Assembly: GCA_900549045.1 (NCBI GenBank)
Contig: URNE01000003.1
Span: 1 to 19,346 of the forward strand
Length of the DNA: 19,346 nt
Source: an uncultured bacterium
Lineage (GTDB): Bacteria > Verrucomicrobiota > Lentisphaeria > Victivallales > UBA1829
Direction of reading: 5' to 3'
Shown here: positions 1-7,909 of the stretch, one piece after another
Position numbering within the stretch: the first letter of the stretch is position 1
How the letters are laid out: every line of letters begins with the position of its first letter
Position numbers and translations under genes: made by a program
Notes under the pieces: model-generated
What the model saw: only the letters and a program-made list of their open reading frames with translations
Told to the model about the DNA's origin: nothing
Databases searched by the model: none

Positions 1-148
1 GTCCGATAATCTAAACCGTTTTCCCGTTAAAATCAAGCGGATTTGAAAAATTTATTTTCATCTGTGAATCTGTGAAAAGCGTTTCCGGATGCGTGTTCCG
101 GGGGCCTCCCGCAAAGCTGAATTCTTCGTTTGTGAAATTGTGAAAATT
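1..148. other. Gene-free region downstream of the operon
   Basis: No credible coding sequence lies in these bases on either strand. The stretch is AT-richer than the operon, especially over the first 60 bases, and it follows the stop codon of cobS (minus strand). It contains two similar tandem-octamer motifs (annotated separately) and a short imperfect hairpin at 85-101 with a 5-base stem and no following T-run. I see no convincing rho-independent terminator, so transcript termination may occur further left or be Rho-dependent. Confidence 0.6.
61..146. repeat. Two copies of an 18-base motif, each a tandem TGTGAA octamer
   Basis: The motif TCTGTGAATCTGTGAAAA occupies 61-78 and TTTGTGAAATTGTGAAAA occupies 129-146. 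They match at 15 of 18 positions and start 68 bases apart. Each contains an octamer in tandem: ATCTGTGA twice at 60-75 and TTGTGAAA twice at 130-145. The second copy lies only two bases from the cobS stop codon. The pattern could be a protein binding site, part of a dispersed intergenic repeat, or chance in AT-rich DNA. No function can be assigned from this window. Confidence 0.5.
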
Positions 149-877
149 TCAGACGAGGCATTCCCGGACGAGCAGACACGTCAGCAGTTCTGCGAGCTGT
201 TCACAGGCTCCGACGGTGTCGCCGGTTGCTCCGCCGATCTGAAGACGGCAGATGCGGTCCCACGCAATCACGAAAAATATCAGCGGAAGGAACAGGAGAC
301 AATGTCCGGAGAACCACCAGCTTGCTCCGGCGGCGAGGCAGAGTCCGAGCAGGGCGCCGCAGTACGGACGCCGCGCGTAAAGAATCAGGCCGAGCCCCTG
401 CGGACGCGCATAGTGCGATATCAGAATGTAAAGCGTCAGCGCAAGACGCCCGCCGAATGCGCAGAGCAGAGTCATTGCGGCGGCGCGGGCCGGGGAAAGC
501 TGCGAGAAAAACGCGAATTTCCCGAGCAGCAGCAGAACAATCGCGGCGACTCCCATCGTTCCGGTGTGGCTGTCGTGCATGATTTCCAGTTTCCGTTCCC
601 TGGGGCGGCTGCTGAGAAAAGCGTCCGCCGTATCCGCCAGTCCGTCGAGGTGAAAGCCTTTCGAAATCGCTTCGAGGAGGACGAGAATCAGCACGGCGCC
701 CGCCGCTCCGAACCATTTCACCGCGTAGAAGGCCGGACAGTAAAGCATGCATCCGGCGAGAAGTCCGATGACCGGAAACCAGTTGGAACAGAGCTGGAGA
801 TCCCGCTCCGACGGCATGAATCTTCCGGCCGGGAGGCAGGTTATCATGGTGATTGCGGCAAGAAAAGAACGTATCAT
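149..877 (-). CDS. cobS: Adenosylcobinamide-GDP ribazoletransferase (cobalamin synthase)
   Basis: CobS is the integral membrane enzyme that joins adenosylcobinamide-GDP with alpha-ribazole (or its 5'-phosphate), completing the nucleotide loop. The 242-residue protein has the usual family length and many hydrophobic segments. Visible family signatures are the acidic motif HLDGLADTADAF near residue 76, the following MHDSHTGTMG segment, and GGATGDTVGA near the C-terminus; the aspartates of the first motif are expected metal ligands. The ATG overlaps the cobT stop in an ATGA arrangement, and GGAGG lies a few bases upstream on the minus strand. It is the last gene of the run and works on the products of the adjacent cobU and cobT. 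Identification is firm; the symbol follows Salmonella usage. Confidence 0.96.
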   Translation of the reverse strand: MIRSFLAAITMITCLPAGRFMPSERDLQLCSNWFPVIGLLAGCMLYCPAFYAVKWFGAAGAVLILVLLEAISKGFHLDGLADTADAFLSSRPRERKLEIMHDSHTGTMGVAAIVLLLLGKFAFFSQLSPARAAAMTLLCAFGGRLALTLYILISHYARPQGLGLILYARRPYCGALLGLCLAAGASWWFSGHCLLFLPLIFFVIAWDRICRLQIGGATGDTVGACEQLAELLTCLLVRECLV

Positions 878-1929
878 AATCCCTCCTCCGTTACGCCGGC
901 TGAAGAGAAAGTTGACATTTGCGTCATGACGGCGCGGGCGGCGTCGAGCAGCGGCATGGCGAGCGCGGCTCCGGTTCCTTCGCCCAGTCTCAGACCGAGA
1001 TCAAGGAGCGGCTCCTTGCCGAGCAGCCGCATCATCCGGCGATGTCCGGGTTCCGGGCTTGCGTGCGCGGGAATCATGTATTCCGCGGAGACCGGGGCGA
1101 GCGATTGCGCAAGCAGCGCTCCGGCGCTTGAGATGAAGCCGTCGATCAGCGTCGGCCGGCGGCATGCGGCTGCGCCGAGGATGAGTCCGGCGATTCCTCC
1201 GATTTCGAAGCCGCCGACTTTTGCGAGAATGTCCAGAGCATCGGTGCGGCAGGGGTTGTTGAGTTCGATCGCTTCGCGGATGACCTGCGATTTGTGTGCG
1301 AGCCGGCCGGCGTCGAGTCCGGCACCGCTTCCGACGAACGGCGTCGGATCGCTTTCTCCGGAAAGGACGGTGAGAATTGCGGAGCTGGGCGTCGTGTTGC
1401 CGATTCCCATTTCCCCGGTTGCGAAGACATCGGTTTCCGGCGCGAGTTCTTCCGCAAGCGCGATTCCGGTTTCCACCGATGCAAGCGCCTGAGCGCGCGA
1501 CATGGCGGGACCGCGCCGCATGTTCTCCGTCCCGAACGCGATCTTGCGGTGAATGACGCCGGGAAGTCCGCGGACATCAGCATTGACCCCGAGGTCGACG
1601 AGCCGGACATCGGCTCCGGCGTTTGCCGCGAGCACGCGGATTGCGCCGCCGCCGCGGCTGAAATTCCGGAGCATCTGGACGGTGACGCACTGCGGCTGCG
1701 GGGAAACTTTTTCCGCGACGACGCCGTGGTCGCCCGCCATCAGCACGATTTTCTTCCGCGCAACCGGAAAATCAATCCGGCGTGTGATTCCCGCGAGATC
1801 AACCGCCAGGTCGAGCAGATGTCCGAGCGCCCAGCGGGGCATGGTGAGCGAACGGATATGGTCCCGCGCCGCCTCTCGCCATTTCGCGGATTGCGGTTCG
1901 ATACGGGAAAGACATTCGGACAGATTCAT
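874..1929 (-). CDS. cobT: Nicotinate-nucleotide--dimethylbenzimidazole phosphoribosyltransferase
   Basis: CobT transfers phosphoribose from nicotinate mononucleotide to the lower-ligand base, giving alpha-ribazole phosphate for CobS. The 351-residue protein matches the family length. It carries AGDHGVVAEKVSPQP near residues 65-79 (the family DHGV segment), TGEMGIGNTT at 171-180, and LGEGTGAA near the C-terminus. The glutamate of that last motif falls at residue 317, the number of the catalytic glutamate in the Salmonella enzyme. An in-frame extension upstream exists, but I chose the ATG at 1929 because it overlaps the cobU stop as ATGA and has AAAGGAG four bases upstream. No bluB or bza lower-ligand genes are in the window, so the base used (dimethylbenzimidazole, adenine or another) is unknown. 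Confidence 0.96.
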   Translation of the reverse strand: MNLSECLSRIEPQSAKWREAARDHIRSLTMPRWALGHLLDLAVDLAGITRRIDFPVARKKIVLMAGDHGVVAEKVSPQPQCVTVQMLRNFSRGGGAIRVLAANAGADVRLVDLGVNADVRGLPGVIHRKIAFGTENMRRGPAMSRAQALASVETGIALAEELAPETDVFATGEMGIGNTTPSSAILTVLSGESDPTPFVGSGAGLDAGRLAHKSQVIREAIELNNPCRTDALDILAKVGGFEIGGIAGLILGAAACRRPTLIDGFISSAGALLAQSLAPVSAEYMIPAHASPEPGHRRMMRLLGKEPLLDLGLRLGEGTGAALAMPLLDAARAVMTQMSTFSSAGVTEEGL

Positions 1930-2471
1930 TTTTCTCCTTTCACCTTCACCGGAATTCCGCAGACTGTGAGCCATACTTCGCCGGCAAGGGCGGCGATGCG
2001 CTGGCCGCATCGTCCCGAGCAGTCCCGGAAGCGGCGGGCGAGAGCGTTTTCCGGGACCACGCCCAGCCCGACTTCATTCAGAACGAAAACAACGGTTCCC
2101 TCCATCGTGCGGAGCTGTTGCTCCAGACGGTCGCACGCGCGGTTCATGGCGTCTTCATCGAATACGCGGTTTTCTGTTTCGGCGCGGTACATGAGGTTGT
2201 TGATCCAGAGGGTGAGACAGTCGACAAGAACGCTGCTTCCGGCGGGGCAGAGCGCGAGGGCTCCGGCGAGGTCGCACTCTTCTTCGAGCGTAACCCAGCC
2301 GTCGGCTTTACGGCGTTCTTTGTGGCGGCGCACGCGTTCCGCCATTTCTTCATCGAAGACGTGGCATGTCGCGATGTACCGCCGCTCGCCCGGGCATGAA
2401 AGCGCAAGCTGTTCCGCAAACGCGCTTTTCCCGCTGCGGCAGCCGCCGGTGACGAGAATTACGCGCGCCAT
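1926..2471 (-). CDS. cobU: Adenosylcobinamide kinase / adenosylcobinamide-phosphate guanylyltransferase
   Basis: CobU is bifunctional. It phosphorylates adenosylcobinamide and then transfers GMP to give adenosylcobinamide-GDP, the CobS substrate. The 181-residue protein has the family length. It has an N-terminal P-loop GGCRSGKS at residues 9-16 (the first variable position is usually alanine; here it is cysteine), a histidine at residue 50 in RRHKERR that fits the guanylylated histidine of the family, VDCLTLWINN near residue 84, and NEVGLGVVPEN near residue 131. Its start overlaps the end of cobC by 13 bases, with GGAG upstream, and its stop overlaps the cobT start. The first assembled gene product after CbiB is therefore used directly by neighbours in the operon. 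Confidence 0.96.
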   Translation of the reverse strand: MARVILVTGGCRSGKSAFAEQLALSCPGERRYIATCHVFDEEMAERVRRHKERRKADGWVTLEEECDLAGALALCPAGSSVLVDCLTLWINNLMYRAETENRVFDEDAMNRACDRLEQQLRTMEGTVVFVLNEVGLGVVPENALARRFRDCSGRCGQRIAALAGEVWLTVCGIPVKVKGEK

Positions 2472-3082
2472 CCTTCAAGCTCCAGCGGTTTGAGGTTGAA
2501 GACTCCGAAGCGTCCGGGCGGAAACTGCGGGTCGAAGTTGATTACGGAGAGACTGCCGCGCGAGGGCTGCCAGCGCCACATGCAGTCGCGCGGCAGATCC
2601 ATCAGACGGCGGATCATGGCGGTGAGAACTCCTCCGTGCGAGATGACGGTGATGACGTTCTGCGGCAGGCCGAGCAGCGTTTCGGTAAATGTTTCGACGC
2701 GCAGGTTGAACAGCGGAACGGATTCGCCTTCCGGAAAGTGAATCTCATCGGGATGATCGTACCAGTATTTGCTGTATTCCGGATTGGATTCCGCAATCTC
2801 TTCGAACGTGAGGTTCTCCCATTTGCCGAAGTCGATTTCCCGGATTGCGTCGTCTTTCACCGCCGGAGCGGATCCGCAGATCAGTTCCGCGGTCTGAATG
2901 GCGCGGAGTTTGGGACTGACAAATGTGATTTCGCTCTTCATCGCCCGCCAGATCCCCGCGAGGGCGCGGCAGTCCGCGATTCCGTGTTCGCCGAGCGGCG
3001 CATCGGTCGAACCGACGAAGCGTCCCGAGAATTCCGGCGGGAGCTCTCCGTGCCGGATCAGAATGATTTTTTTCACAGCCAT
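2459..3082 (-). CDS. cobC: Alpha-ribazole phosphatase-like histidine phosphatase
   Basis: This 207-residue protein belongs to the histidine phosphatase (phosphoglycerate mutase-like) superfamily. It has the phosphohistidine motif RHG at residues 10-12, a conserved arginine in SPKLRAIQTAE (residues 56-66), the acidic segment REIDFGKWE (81-89), and the second catalytic histidine in SHGG (148-151). In a cobalamin operon the best assignment is CobC, which removes the phosphate from alpha-ribazole 5'-phosphate or adenosylcobalamin 5'-phosphate. The superfamily alone would not fix the substrate; the position between cbiB and cobU does. I chose the ATG at 3082 because it begins just before the RHG strand, overlaps cbiB by 10 bases and has TGGAG nine bases upstream. 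Confidence 0.88.
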   Translation of the reverse strand: MAVKKIILIRHGELPPEFSGRFVGSTDAPLGEHGIADCRALAGIWRAMKSEITFVSPKLRAIQTAELICGSAPAVKDDAIREIDFGKWENLTFEEIAESNPEYSKYWYDHPDEIHFPEGESVPLFNLRVETFTETLLGLPQNVITVISHGGVLTAMIRRLMDLPRDCMWRWQPSRGSLSVINFDPQFPPGRFGVFNLKPLELEGWRA

Positions 3083-4017
3083 ATTCCCATACTCCAGATA
3101 AAGAGAACAAAGATTAAAGCGGAGCGGAGCGTGAGCCGTTCCGCCGCGGAAAGATCGGATGCTTTGAGTTCGGTGCGTCCGTCGCCCCAGAAGGGATACT
3201 CCTCCATGCCGTCCGGGTAGAGGGTCGGACCGCCGAGGCGGACGCCGAGTGCGCCCGCGAACGCCGCCATTCCCCAGCAGGAGTTCGGGCTCGGGTGATC
3301 GTGGCGGTGTCTCCATGCGCAGCGCAGAGTCCGCACGGGGTGACCGGAGGCGAACGCGACTGCAAGCGCCGTCAGCCTGGCCGGCAGCCAGTGCGCGAAA
3401 TCATCAATGCGCGCGGCGGCGCGTCCGAAGTGCAGGTAACGTTCGTTTTTGTAGCCCCAGCAGGCGTCGAGCGTGTTGAGACAGCGCAGGAGGACGGTTC
3501 CCGCCGCCGCTCCGGGGATGCCCCCGAGCGCATAGCCGGCGGCGCACCAGAAGCACGCGCTTGTTACGGCGTCGATGAGATTTTCTCCGAGGCTTTCGAT
3601 TCCGCCGCGCACGGTTTCCGATTCGCTCAATCCTTCCGTTTTGCGGCTGACGATCATCGCAAGTGCGCGGTTCGCGGATTCCGTGTCGCCGTTTTCTAGC
3701 GGAATGCGGATTGCCGAGGAGTGGTCGAGCAGACTTCTCAGGGCAATGGCGAAATAGAGAAAAATTCCCGCCGCGACGACACCGCCGTATTTTGTGACGA
3801 GGAAGGCCAGCGCCGCCGGCGGAAGAGCAGCGCAGACCCACGCAATCAGTCCGCTGAAAACGGATGCGCCGAGCTGCCGCCGCACAAAATTTTCAACGGC
3901 GCGCGCATAGTTCCCGAACAGCACGACCGGATGAAAACGGCTGTGCGGATCGCCCAGAAGGACATCGAGCAGAAAGGCGATGAGAAAAATCAGGATCAGA
4001 TTATGAACGGAGTGCAC
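3073..4017 (-). CDS. cbiB: Adenosylcobinamide-phosphate synthase, membrane protein
   Basis: CbiB attaches (R)-1-amino-2-propanol phosphate (or ethanolamine phosphate) to adenosylcobyric acid, giving adenosylcobinamide phosphate. The 314-residue hydrophobic protein begins with a membrane segment followed by the family motif LLGDPHSRFHPVVLFG (about residues 20-35). Later conserved segments include GLSESETVRGGIESLGENLIDAV and DACWGYKNERY. An in-frame ATG lies far upstream inside cbiA, but I chose the GTG at 4017. It has AAAGGAG seven bases upstream and gives the usual N-terminus; the overlap with cbiA is 17 bases. Both of its substrates would be supplied by the CobD-CbiP fusion encoded upstream. 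The symbol cbiB is used here because cobD also names a different enzyme (the decarboxylase). Confidence 0.94.
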   Translation of the reverse strand: MHSVHNLILIFLIAFLLDVLLGDPHSRFHPVVLFGNYARAVENFVRRQLGASVFSGLIAWVCAALPPAALAFLVTKYGGVVAAGIFLYFAIALRSLLDHSSAIRIPLENGDTESANRALAMIVSRKTEGLSESETVRGGIESLGENLIDAVTSACFWCAAGYALGGIPGAAAGTVLLRCLNTLDACWGYKNERYLHFGRAAARIDDFAHWLPARLTALAVAFASGHPVRTLRCAWRHRHDHPSPNSCWGMAAFAGALGVRLGGPTLYPDGMEEYPFWGDGRTELKASDLSAAERLTLRSALIFVLFIWSMGIWL

Positions 4018-5371
4018 GGCGCAGCTCCTTTGCAAAAAAGTCGAACGCTTCCGGCGTCGTTCCGAAATGGAGGTGAACATAGCTCCCGAATGTCCGGCGG
4101 ATGCGGAAGCCGTTTCCCGCGGGAGCGGGCTTGCCTGTCGCCGTGAAAGCGGACCAGAGCGGAGCGTCTGTTTCCGGGGCATCGGAGTAATGAAATTCGT
4201 GTCCGGAGAACGGTCCTGGACCGAACGGGCTTTCTCCCGCCGGAACCGCGCGCCGGTAGCCGAGGGAGCGGAGCTTGGGCGTCATGACCGCCTCGCACGG
4301 AATGATTCCGCACATGGAATGACGTTTTCCCGTGAAATCGGCAAGCGCGTTCATGAGGTACATGTAGCCGCCGCATTCGGCGTAAATCAGTCCGTTGCGC
4401 AGCGAGAATTCCCGGATGGCGTTCCGCATGGATTCATTCCGTTCCAGCTGTTCCGCAAAGAGTTCGGGAAAACCTCCGCCGAGATAAATCCCCTGAATGT
4501 TTTCCGGAAGCGCGGAATCGGAGAGCGGCGAGAACGGAACGAGTTCGATTCCCGCTTCCCGCATCCGCCGGAGCTGGTCCGGATAATAAAAATGAAACGC
4601 GCGGTCCCGCGCAATCGCCAGACGCGCGAACGGCGTTGTGCGTTTCCGTTCCGGAGCCGCCGGACGCGGAAGACGTGTGAGTTTGAGGAGCAAATCAAGG
4701 TTGATCAGCTCTTCCGCCGCTTCGCCGAGGGAGTCGAGCCAGGAGTCGAAAACGGGATTTTCCTCTTCGGGAACCAGCCCGAGATGACGTTCGGGGAGGG
4801 TCCACTCTTCGCGTCTGGGAAAAGCCCCGAGGAGCGGCGGAAGGTTTGCCGCTTCGAGGGCGTCGCGCAGGATTTCCGTATGGCGGACGGAGCCGGTGCT
4901 GTTTGCAATCACTCCCGCGATCCGGAGTTCCGGATTCCAGTTCGCAAAGCCGGAGACGAGCGGGGCGATGCTTCCCGCCATGCCCTTCGCATTCACCACA
5001 AGAATGACCGGAATGCCGAGTGCGAGCGCGACTTCGGCGGAGGAGCCTTCGAGCGTGCCGGAGGCGACTCCGTCGAACAGCCCCATTACGCCTTCGACGA
5101 CGGCGGCTTGCGCAGGTGCGGCGAATTCCTGCCAGTTCAGCCGGACACATTCTTTGCCCGTCATGCGGCAGTCGAGATTGACCGACTCCGCGCCCGCCGC
5201 GCGGCGGTGGAACGAGGGGTCGATGTAGTCGGGCCCGCATTTGAACGGCGCGACGCGCAGACCGCGCCGTCTGAGAGCGCGCATGAGCGCGAGCGAAAGC
5301 GTCGTCTTGCCGCTGCCCGAATTCACTCCGGCGATGAGAAAGCCGGAAAAGTCATTGCCGGAATCCGCCAT
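4001..5371 (-). CDS. cbiA: Cobyrinic acid a,c-diamide synthase
   Basis: CbiA uses glutamine and ATP to amidate the a and c carboxylates of (Co-)cobyrinic acid. The 456-residue protein has the expected two-domain layout. The N-terminal dethiobiotin synthetase-like ATPase contains GVNSGSGKTT (residues 15-24) and FKCGPDYIDPSFH (43-55). The C-terminal class I glutamine amidotransferase-like domain has the nucleophile Cys333 in YAECGGYMYL and a conserved histidine region GHEFHYSD (390-397). The ATG at 5371 overlaps cbiH by 20 bases and has AGGAG four bases upstream. Use of cobyrinic rather than hydrogenobyrinic acid is inferred from the cobalt-early pathway around it. Confidence 0.96.
   Translation of the reverse strand: MADSGNDFSGFLIAGVNSGSGKTTLSLALMRALRRRGLRVAPFKCGPDYIDPSFHRRAAGAESVNLDCRMTGKECVRLNWQEFAAPAQAAVVEGVMGLFDGVASGTLEGSSAEVALALGIPVILVVNAKGMAGSIAPLVSGFANWNPELRIAGVIANSTGSVRHTEILRDALEAANLPPLLGAFPRREEWTLPERHLGLVPEEENPVFDSWLDSLGEAAEELINLDLLLKLTRLPRPAAPERKRTTPFARLAIARDRAFHFYYPDQLRRMREAGIELVPFSPLSDSALPENIQGIYLGGGFPELFAEQLERNESMRNAIREFSLRNGLIYAECGGYMYLMNALADFTGKRHSMCGIIPCEAVMTPKLRSLGYRRAVPAGESPFGPGPFSGHEFHYSDAPETDAPLWSAFTATGKPAPAGNGFRIRRTFGSYVHLHFGTTPEAFDFFAKELRRALRS
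4025..4031 (-). promoter_or_regulatory. Shine-Dalgarno sequence fixing the GTG start of cbiB
   Basis: The minus strand reads AAAGGAG here, followed by seven bases and then the GTG codon at 4017. It lies inside the 3' end of cbiA. It is the evidence for preferring this GTG over the distant upstream ATG in the same frame. Confidence 0.75.
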
Positions 5372-6107
5372 ATTTCTCCTGATAGCCCCGTAACGTATAC
5401 ATTCTTCCGTTCCGCACGACGGTGCGCGAACATCCGAGAATTACAATAGTCGTCATATCGATTTCTTCAAACGGAAATTCGGAAATTTTTCCGATGGAGA
5501 ACCGTTCTCCCGGACGCGCAACGTCATGGACGACCGCGACAGGCAGTTCATCGCCGCCCGTTTTGCGGAAGGTTTCGACGGTGAACTCCAGCAGATCGCG
5601 TCGTTTAGTGCTGCCGGGGTTGTAGAGCGCGGTGACGAAATCGTTTTCCGCCGCGGCGCGGATCCGCCGCTGAATGACCGTGCGGTCGGCGAGAAGATCG
5701 GAGAGGCTGATGACGCAGAAGTCGCACATCAGCGGCGCCCCGACGAGCGCCGCCGCCGCGGAAGCTGCAGTGACGCCGGGAACGACCCTGATTTCTATTC
5801 CGCGGAACTCTTCCGATTCGGCAAGCTCGAGGAGAAGTCCGGCCATGCCGTAAATCCCCGCGTCGCCCGATGATACTACCGCGACTTCGGCTCCGGCGTT
5901 CGCGGCTTCGAGCGCGGCGCGGCAGCGGTCGACTTCCTGCCGCATTCCGTTCGCAACGATCCGCTTCCCCGAAAGAAGCTCCGGGATCTGGTCCAGATAG
6001 GTTTTGTAGCCCGCAATGGTGTCGCAATGCCCGATGACCTCCCGCGCTTCGGGCGTCAGGAGAGCGAGAGAGCCGGGGCCGAGCCCGACCGCATAGACTG
6101 TTTTCAT
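5352..6107 (-). CDS. cbiH: Cobalt-precorrin-3 C17-methyltransferase, ring-contracting
   Basis: CbiH methylates C17 and drives ring contraction of cobalt-factor III/cobalt-precorrin-3 to give cobalt-precorrin-4. The 251-residue protein is a class III SAM-dependent tetrapyrrole methyltransferase. It has the N-terminal GLGPGSLALLTPEA loop (residues 8-21), SSGDAGIYGMAG (79-90), and the mid-protein segment VVPGVTAASAAAALVGAPL followed by DFCVISLSDLL (to about residue 139), which is typical of the CbiH/CobJ branch. An in-frame extension into cbiFG exists, but the ATG at 6107 overlaps the cbiFG stop as ATGA, has GGAGG seven bases upstream and gives the correct N-terminus. There is no extra iron-sulfur extension of the kind seen in some CbiH proteins. 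Confidence 0.95.
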   Translation of the reverse strand: MKTVYAVGLGPGSLALLTPEAREVIGHCDTIAGYKTYLDQIPELLSGKRIVANGMRQEVDRCRAALEAANAGAEVAVVSSGDAGIYGMAGLLLELAESEEFRGIEIRVVPGVTAASAAAALVGAPLMCDFCVISLSDLLADRTVIQRRIRAAAENDFVTALYNPGSTKRRDLLEFTVETFRKTGGDELPVAVVHDVARPGERFSIGKISEFPFEEIDMTTIVILGCSRTVVRNGRMYTLRGYQEKYGGFRQ

Positions 6108-7906
6108 TTCAGAACCTCCGCAAGCGCGGCAGTCGCGCCGTTTCCTTTGATTTTCCCGACGGTCAGCGGACCGTTCCCCGAAGCGAGGATCGCCGCCGCC
6201 TCCGAAACCGAATTGATACCGAGTTTTTCCCGTGCCGCTTCCGACGGATGCGGAACCGCAACGGAATTCAGCTCTTCCGCCGTGAACCCCGCAAGCGGAA
6301 GACGATGTTTCGCCGCGAGTTCCTTCAGCGCGGGTTCCTCCAGCTTCAGATCCGCAGTTGCGAGAACGGATATGCTGTTCCAGTCCGCGCCGATTGTGTT
6401 GAGCGCCTCTTCCGCAACCGCTTCGAGATCGCGGAGCGCGGCGAGTTTGCGGCATCCCATCCCGAGAGCGAACTTGCGCCGTTTCAGAAACAGAACGGGC
6501 GCGGCGGAGGCGGACGGCTCTTCATTGTCCTCCAGCAGAACAACCGCCGGATTGACCGTGACCGTTTCCGCAAGCCGGTTCTTCGGATTCGCGGCGAATG
6601 CAAGCCGGAAGAGCGGTTCGGGCAGACGGAAATCAACCGTCCTGCCTTCGAGCATGGCGGAGGATATTTTGACAATGTTTTCCGGATTGAGGACGCGCAG
6701 GGCGTGCCGCGCGGCAAAGTCGTCGGCCGCCGTCATGCCGCGGACGTCGCTTGCCGTCGTGACGACCGCCTCGCCGCCCGTGACCGCCGCAACGTCCGCC
6801 GCGAGCCGGTTCGCACCGCCGAGGTGTCCGCTGAGCAGGCTCACCGCATGCCGTCCGAGTTCATCTGTGACCACGACGGCGGGATCGCTTGTCTTGTGCG
6901 CGCAAAGTTCCGCGCAGGAGCGGACGACGATGCCGCTTGCCATCACCATGACGAATCCGTCGAACTGATTCCATGCGGACCGGAAGGCTTCATGGAACCC
7001 GCCGTCGGGATAAGTTTCGCGGCGTCCGGCAGAGACGAGACCGGAATATTTTTCCGGCAGAAAAACTTTTGCGTTGATGCCCGCCGCGATCTCCGCCGCT
7101 TTCATCGCTCCGGCGGAGGTGAGGGCGAAGACTGCGCAGGTTCCGGTGAATGTGTTCGGTCTCCGGTAGCCGTGCGCGAAACCGCGGTCATAGAGCGACG
7201 ACATTCCGCCTTTGCGGTCGAGCACGTCGCCGATGATGATCATTGCCTGGCGCCGGATTCCCGCGTCATGCATGCGAGCCGCAATGTTTTCGATCGTGCC
7301 GCGCACAACTTTCTGGTTTTCCCATCCGGCGCGGTAGACCACGGCGGCGGGCGTGTCGGGACGCCGTCCGGCGGCGAGCAGTTTTGCTGCAACCGAATCC
7401 ATGCTTCCCGCACTCAGAAAGAGACAGAGCGTGGAGCCGTGCGCGGCGAGTCCGGTGAGTTCTTCTCCCGGCGGAACGGGGGTGCGGCCGGCGTCGCGGG
7501 TCAGAATCGCGGTCTGGGAGATTCCCGGCATGGTGAATTCGGTTTTCAGCGCGGCGGCCGCGGCGAAAACGCTGCTTACGCCGGGGACGACTTCGTACGG
7601 AATGCCGCGTTCGTCGAGTGCGCGGAACTGTTCGCCGACGGCTCCGTACATCGCCGGATCGCCGGTGTGCAGCCGCACGACGGATTTTCCGTTTTCCCAT
7701 GCGCGGACCATGACATTCACGACCTCATCAAAATTCATTCCGGCGCTGTTGTGCTTTTCCGCGCGGAGACCGTCGAGCAGGCGTTCATCGACGAGCGAGC
7801 CCGCGTAGATGACGACGTCCGCCTCTTCCAGCTTCCGTTTACCGCGGATGGTGATGAGATCCGCCGCTCCGGGTCCGGCTCCGACAAATGTGATAGAACC
7901 GCTCAT
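6104..7906 (-). CDS. cbiFG: CbiF-CbiG fusion: cobalt-precorrin-4 C11-methyltransferase and cobalt-precorrin-5A hydrolase
   Basis: This 600-residue protein joins two consecutive pathway steps. Residues 1 to about 250 are CbiF, with the SAM loop GAGPGAADLIT (9-19) and LHTGDPAMYGA (79-89); it methylates C11. From about residue 255 to the end is CbiG, with GRHAVSLLSGHLGGANRLA (351-369) and ALGMGCR (480-486); it opens the ring A delta-lactone and releases the two-carbon fragment as acetaldehyde. Length is close to the sum of the single proteins, so neither half looks truncated. The ATG lies 3 bases after the cbiET stop, with AAGGA upstream. CbiG exists only in the anaerobic route, so this gene helps identify the pathway type. 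Confidence 0.95.
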   Translation of the reverse strand: MSGSITFVGAGPGAADLITIRGKRKLEEADVVIYAGSLVDERLLDGLRAEKHNSAGMNFDEVVNVMVRAWENGKSVVRLHTGDPAMYGAVGEQFRALDERGIPYEVVPGVSSVFAAAAALKTEFTMPGISQTAILTRDAGRTPVPPGEELTGLAAHGSTLCLFLSAGSMDSVAAKLLAAGRRPDTPAAVVYRAGWENQKVVRGTIENIAARMHDAGIRRQAMIIIGDVLDRKGGMSSLYDRGFAHGYRRPNTFTGTCAVFALTSAGAMKAAEIAAGINAKVFLPEKYSGLVSAGRRETYPDGGFHEAFRSAWNQFDGFVMVMASGIVVRSCAELCAHKTSDPAVVVTDELGRHAVSLLSGHLGGANRLAADVAAVTGGEAVVTTASDVRGMTAADDFAARHALRVLNPENIVKISSAMLEGRTVDFRLPEPLFRLAFAANPKNRLAETVTVNPAVVLLEDNEEPSASAAPVLFLKRRKFALGMGCRKLAALRDLEAVAEEALNTIGADWNSISVLATADLKLEEPALKELAAKHRLPLAGFTAEELNSVAVPHPSEAAREKLGINSVSEAAAILASGNGPLTVGKIKGNGATAALAEVLK

Positions 7907-7909
7907 ATC

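Noticed and set aside
85..101. Hairpin CCGGA-loop-TCCGG as operon terminator
   Set aside because: The stem is only 5 base pairs with a 7-base loop and is not followed by a T-run in either direction.
89..1492. Plus-strand open reading frame of 467 codons
   Set aside because: It is antisense to cobS and most of cobT and has composition typical of a shadow frame.
3073..4182. Longer cbiB starting at an ATG inside cbiA
   Set aside because: The extra residues are charged and unlike CbiB. The GTG at 4017 has an AAAGGAG site and gives the typical membrane N-terminus.
4067..5449. Plus-strand open reading frame of 460 codons
   Set aside because: It is antisense to cbiA, whose catalytic motifs are all present. 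No recognisable domain or ribosome site was seen for it.
5352..6455. Longer cbiH with a 116-residue N-terminal extension
   Set aside because: The extension overlaps the coding frame of cbiFG and is low-complexity. The ATG at 6107 has the ATGA coupling, a ribosome site and the correct family N-terminus.
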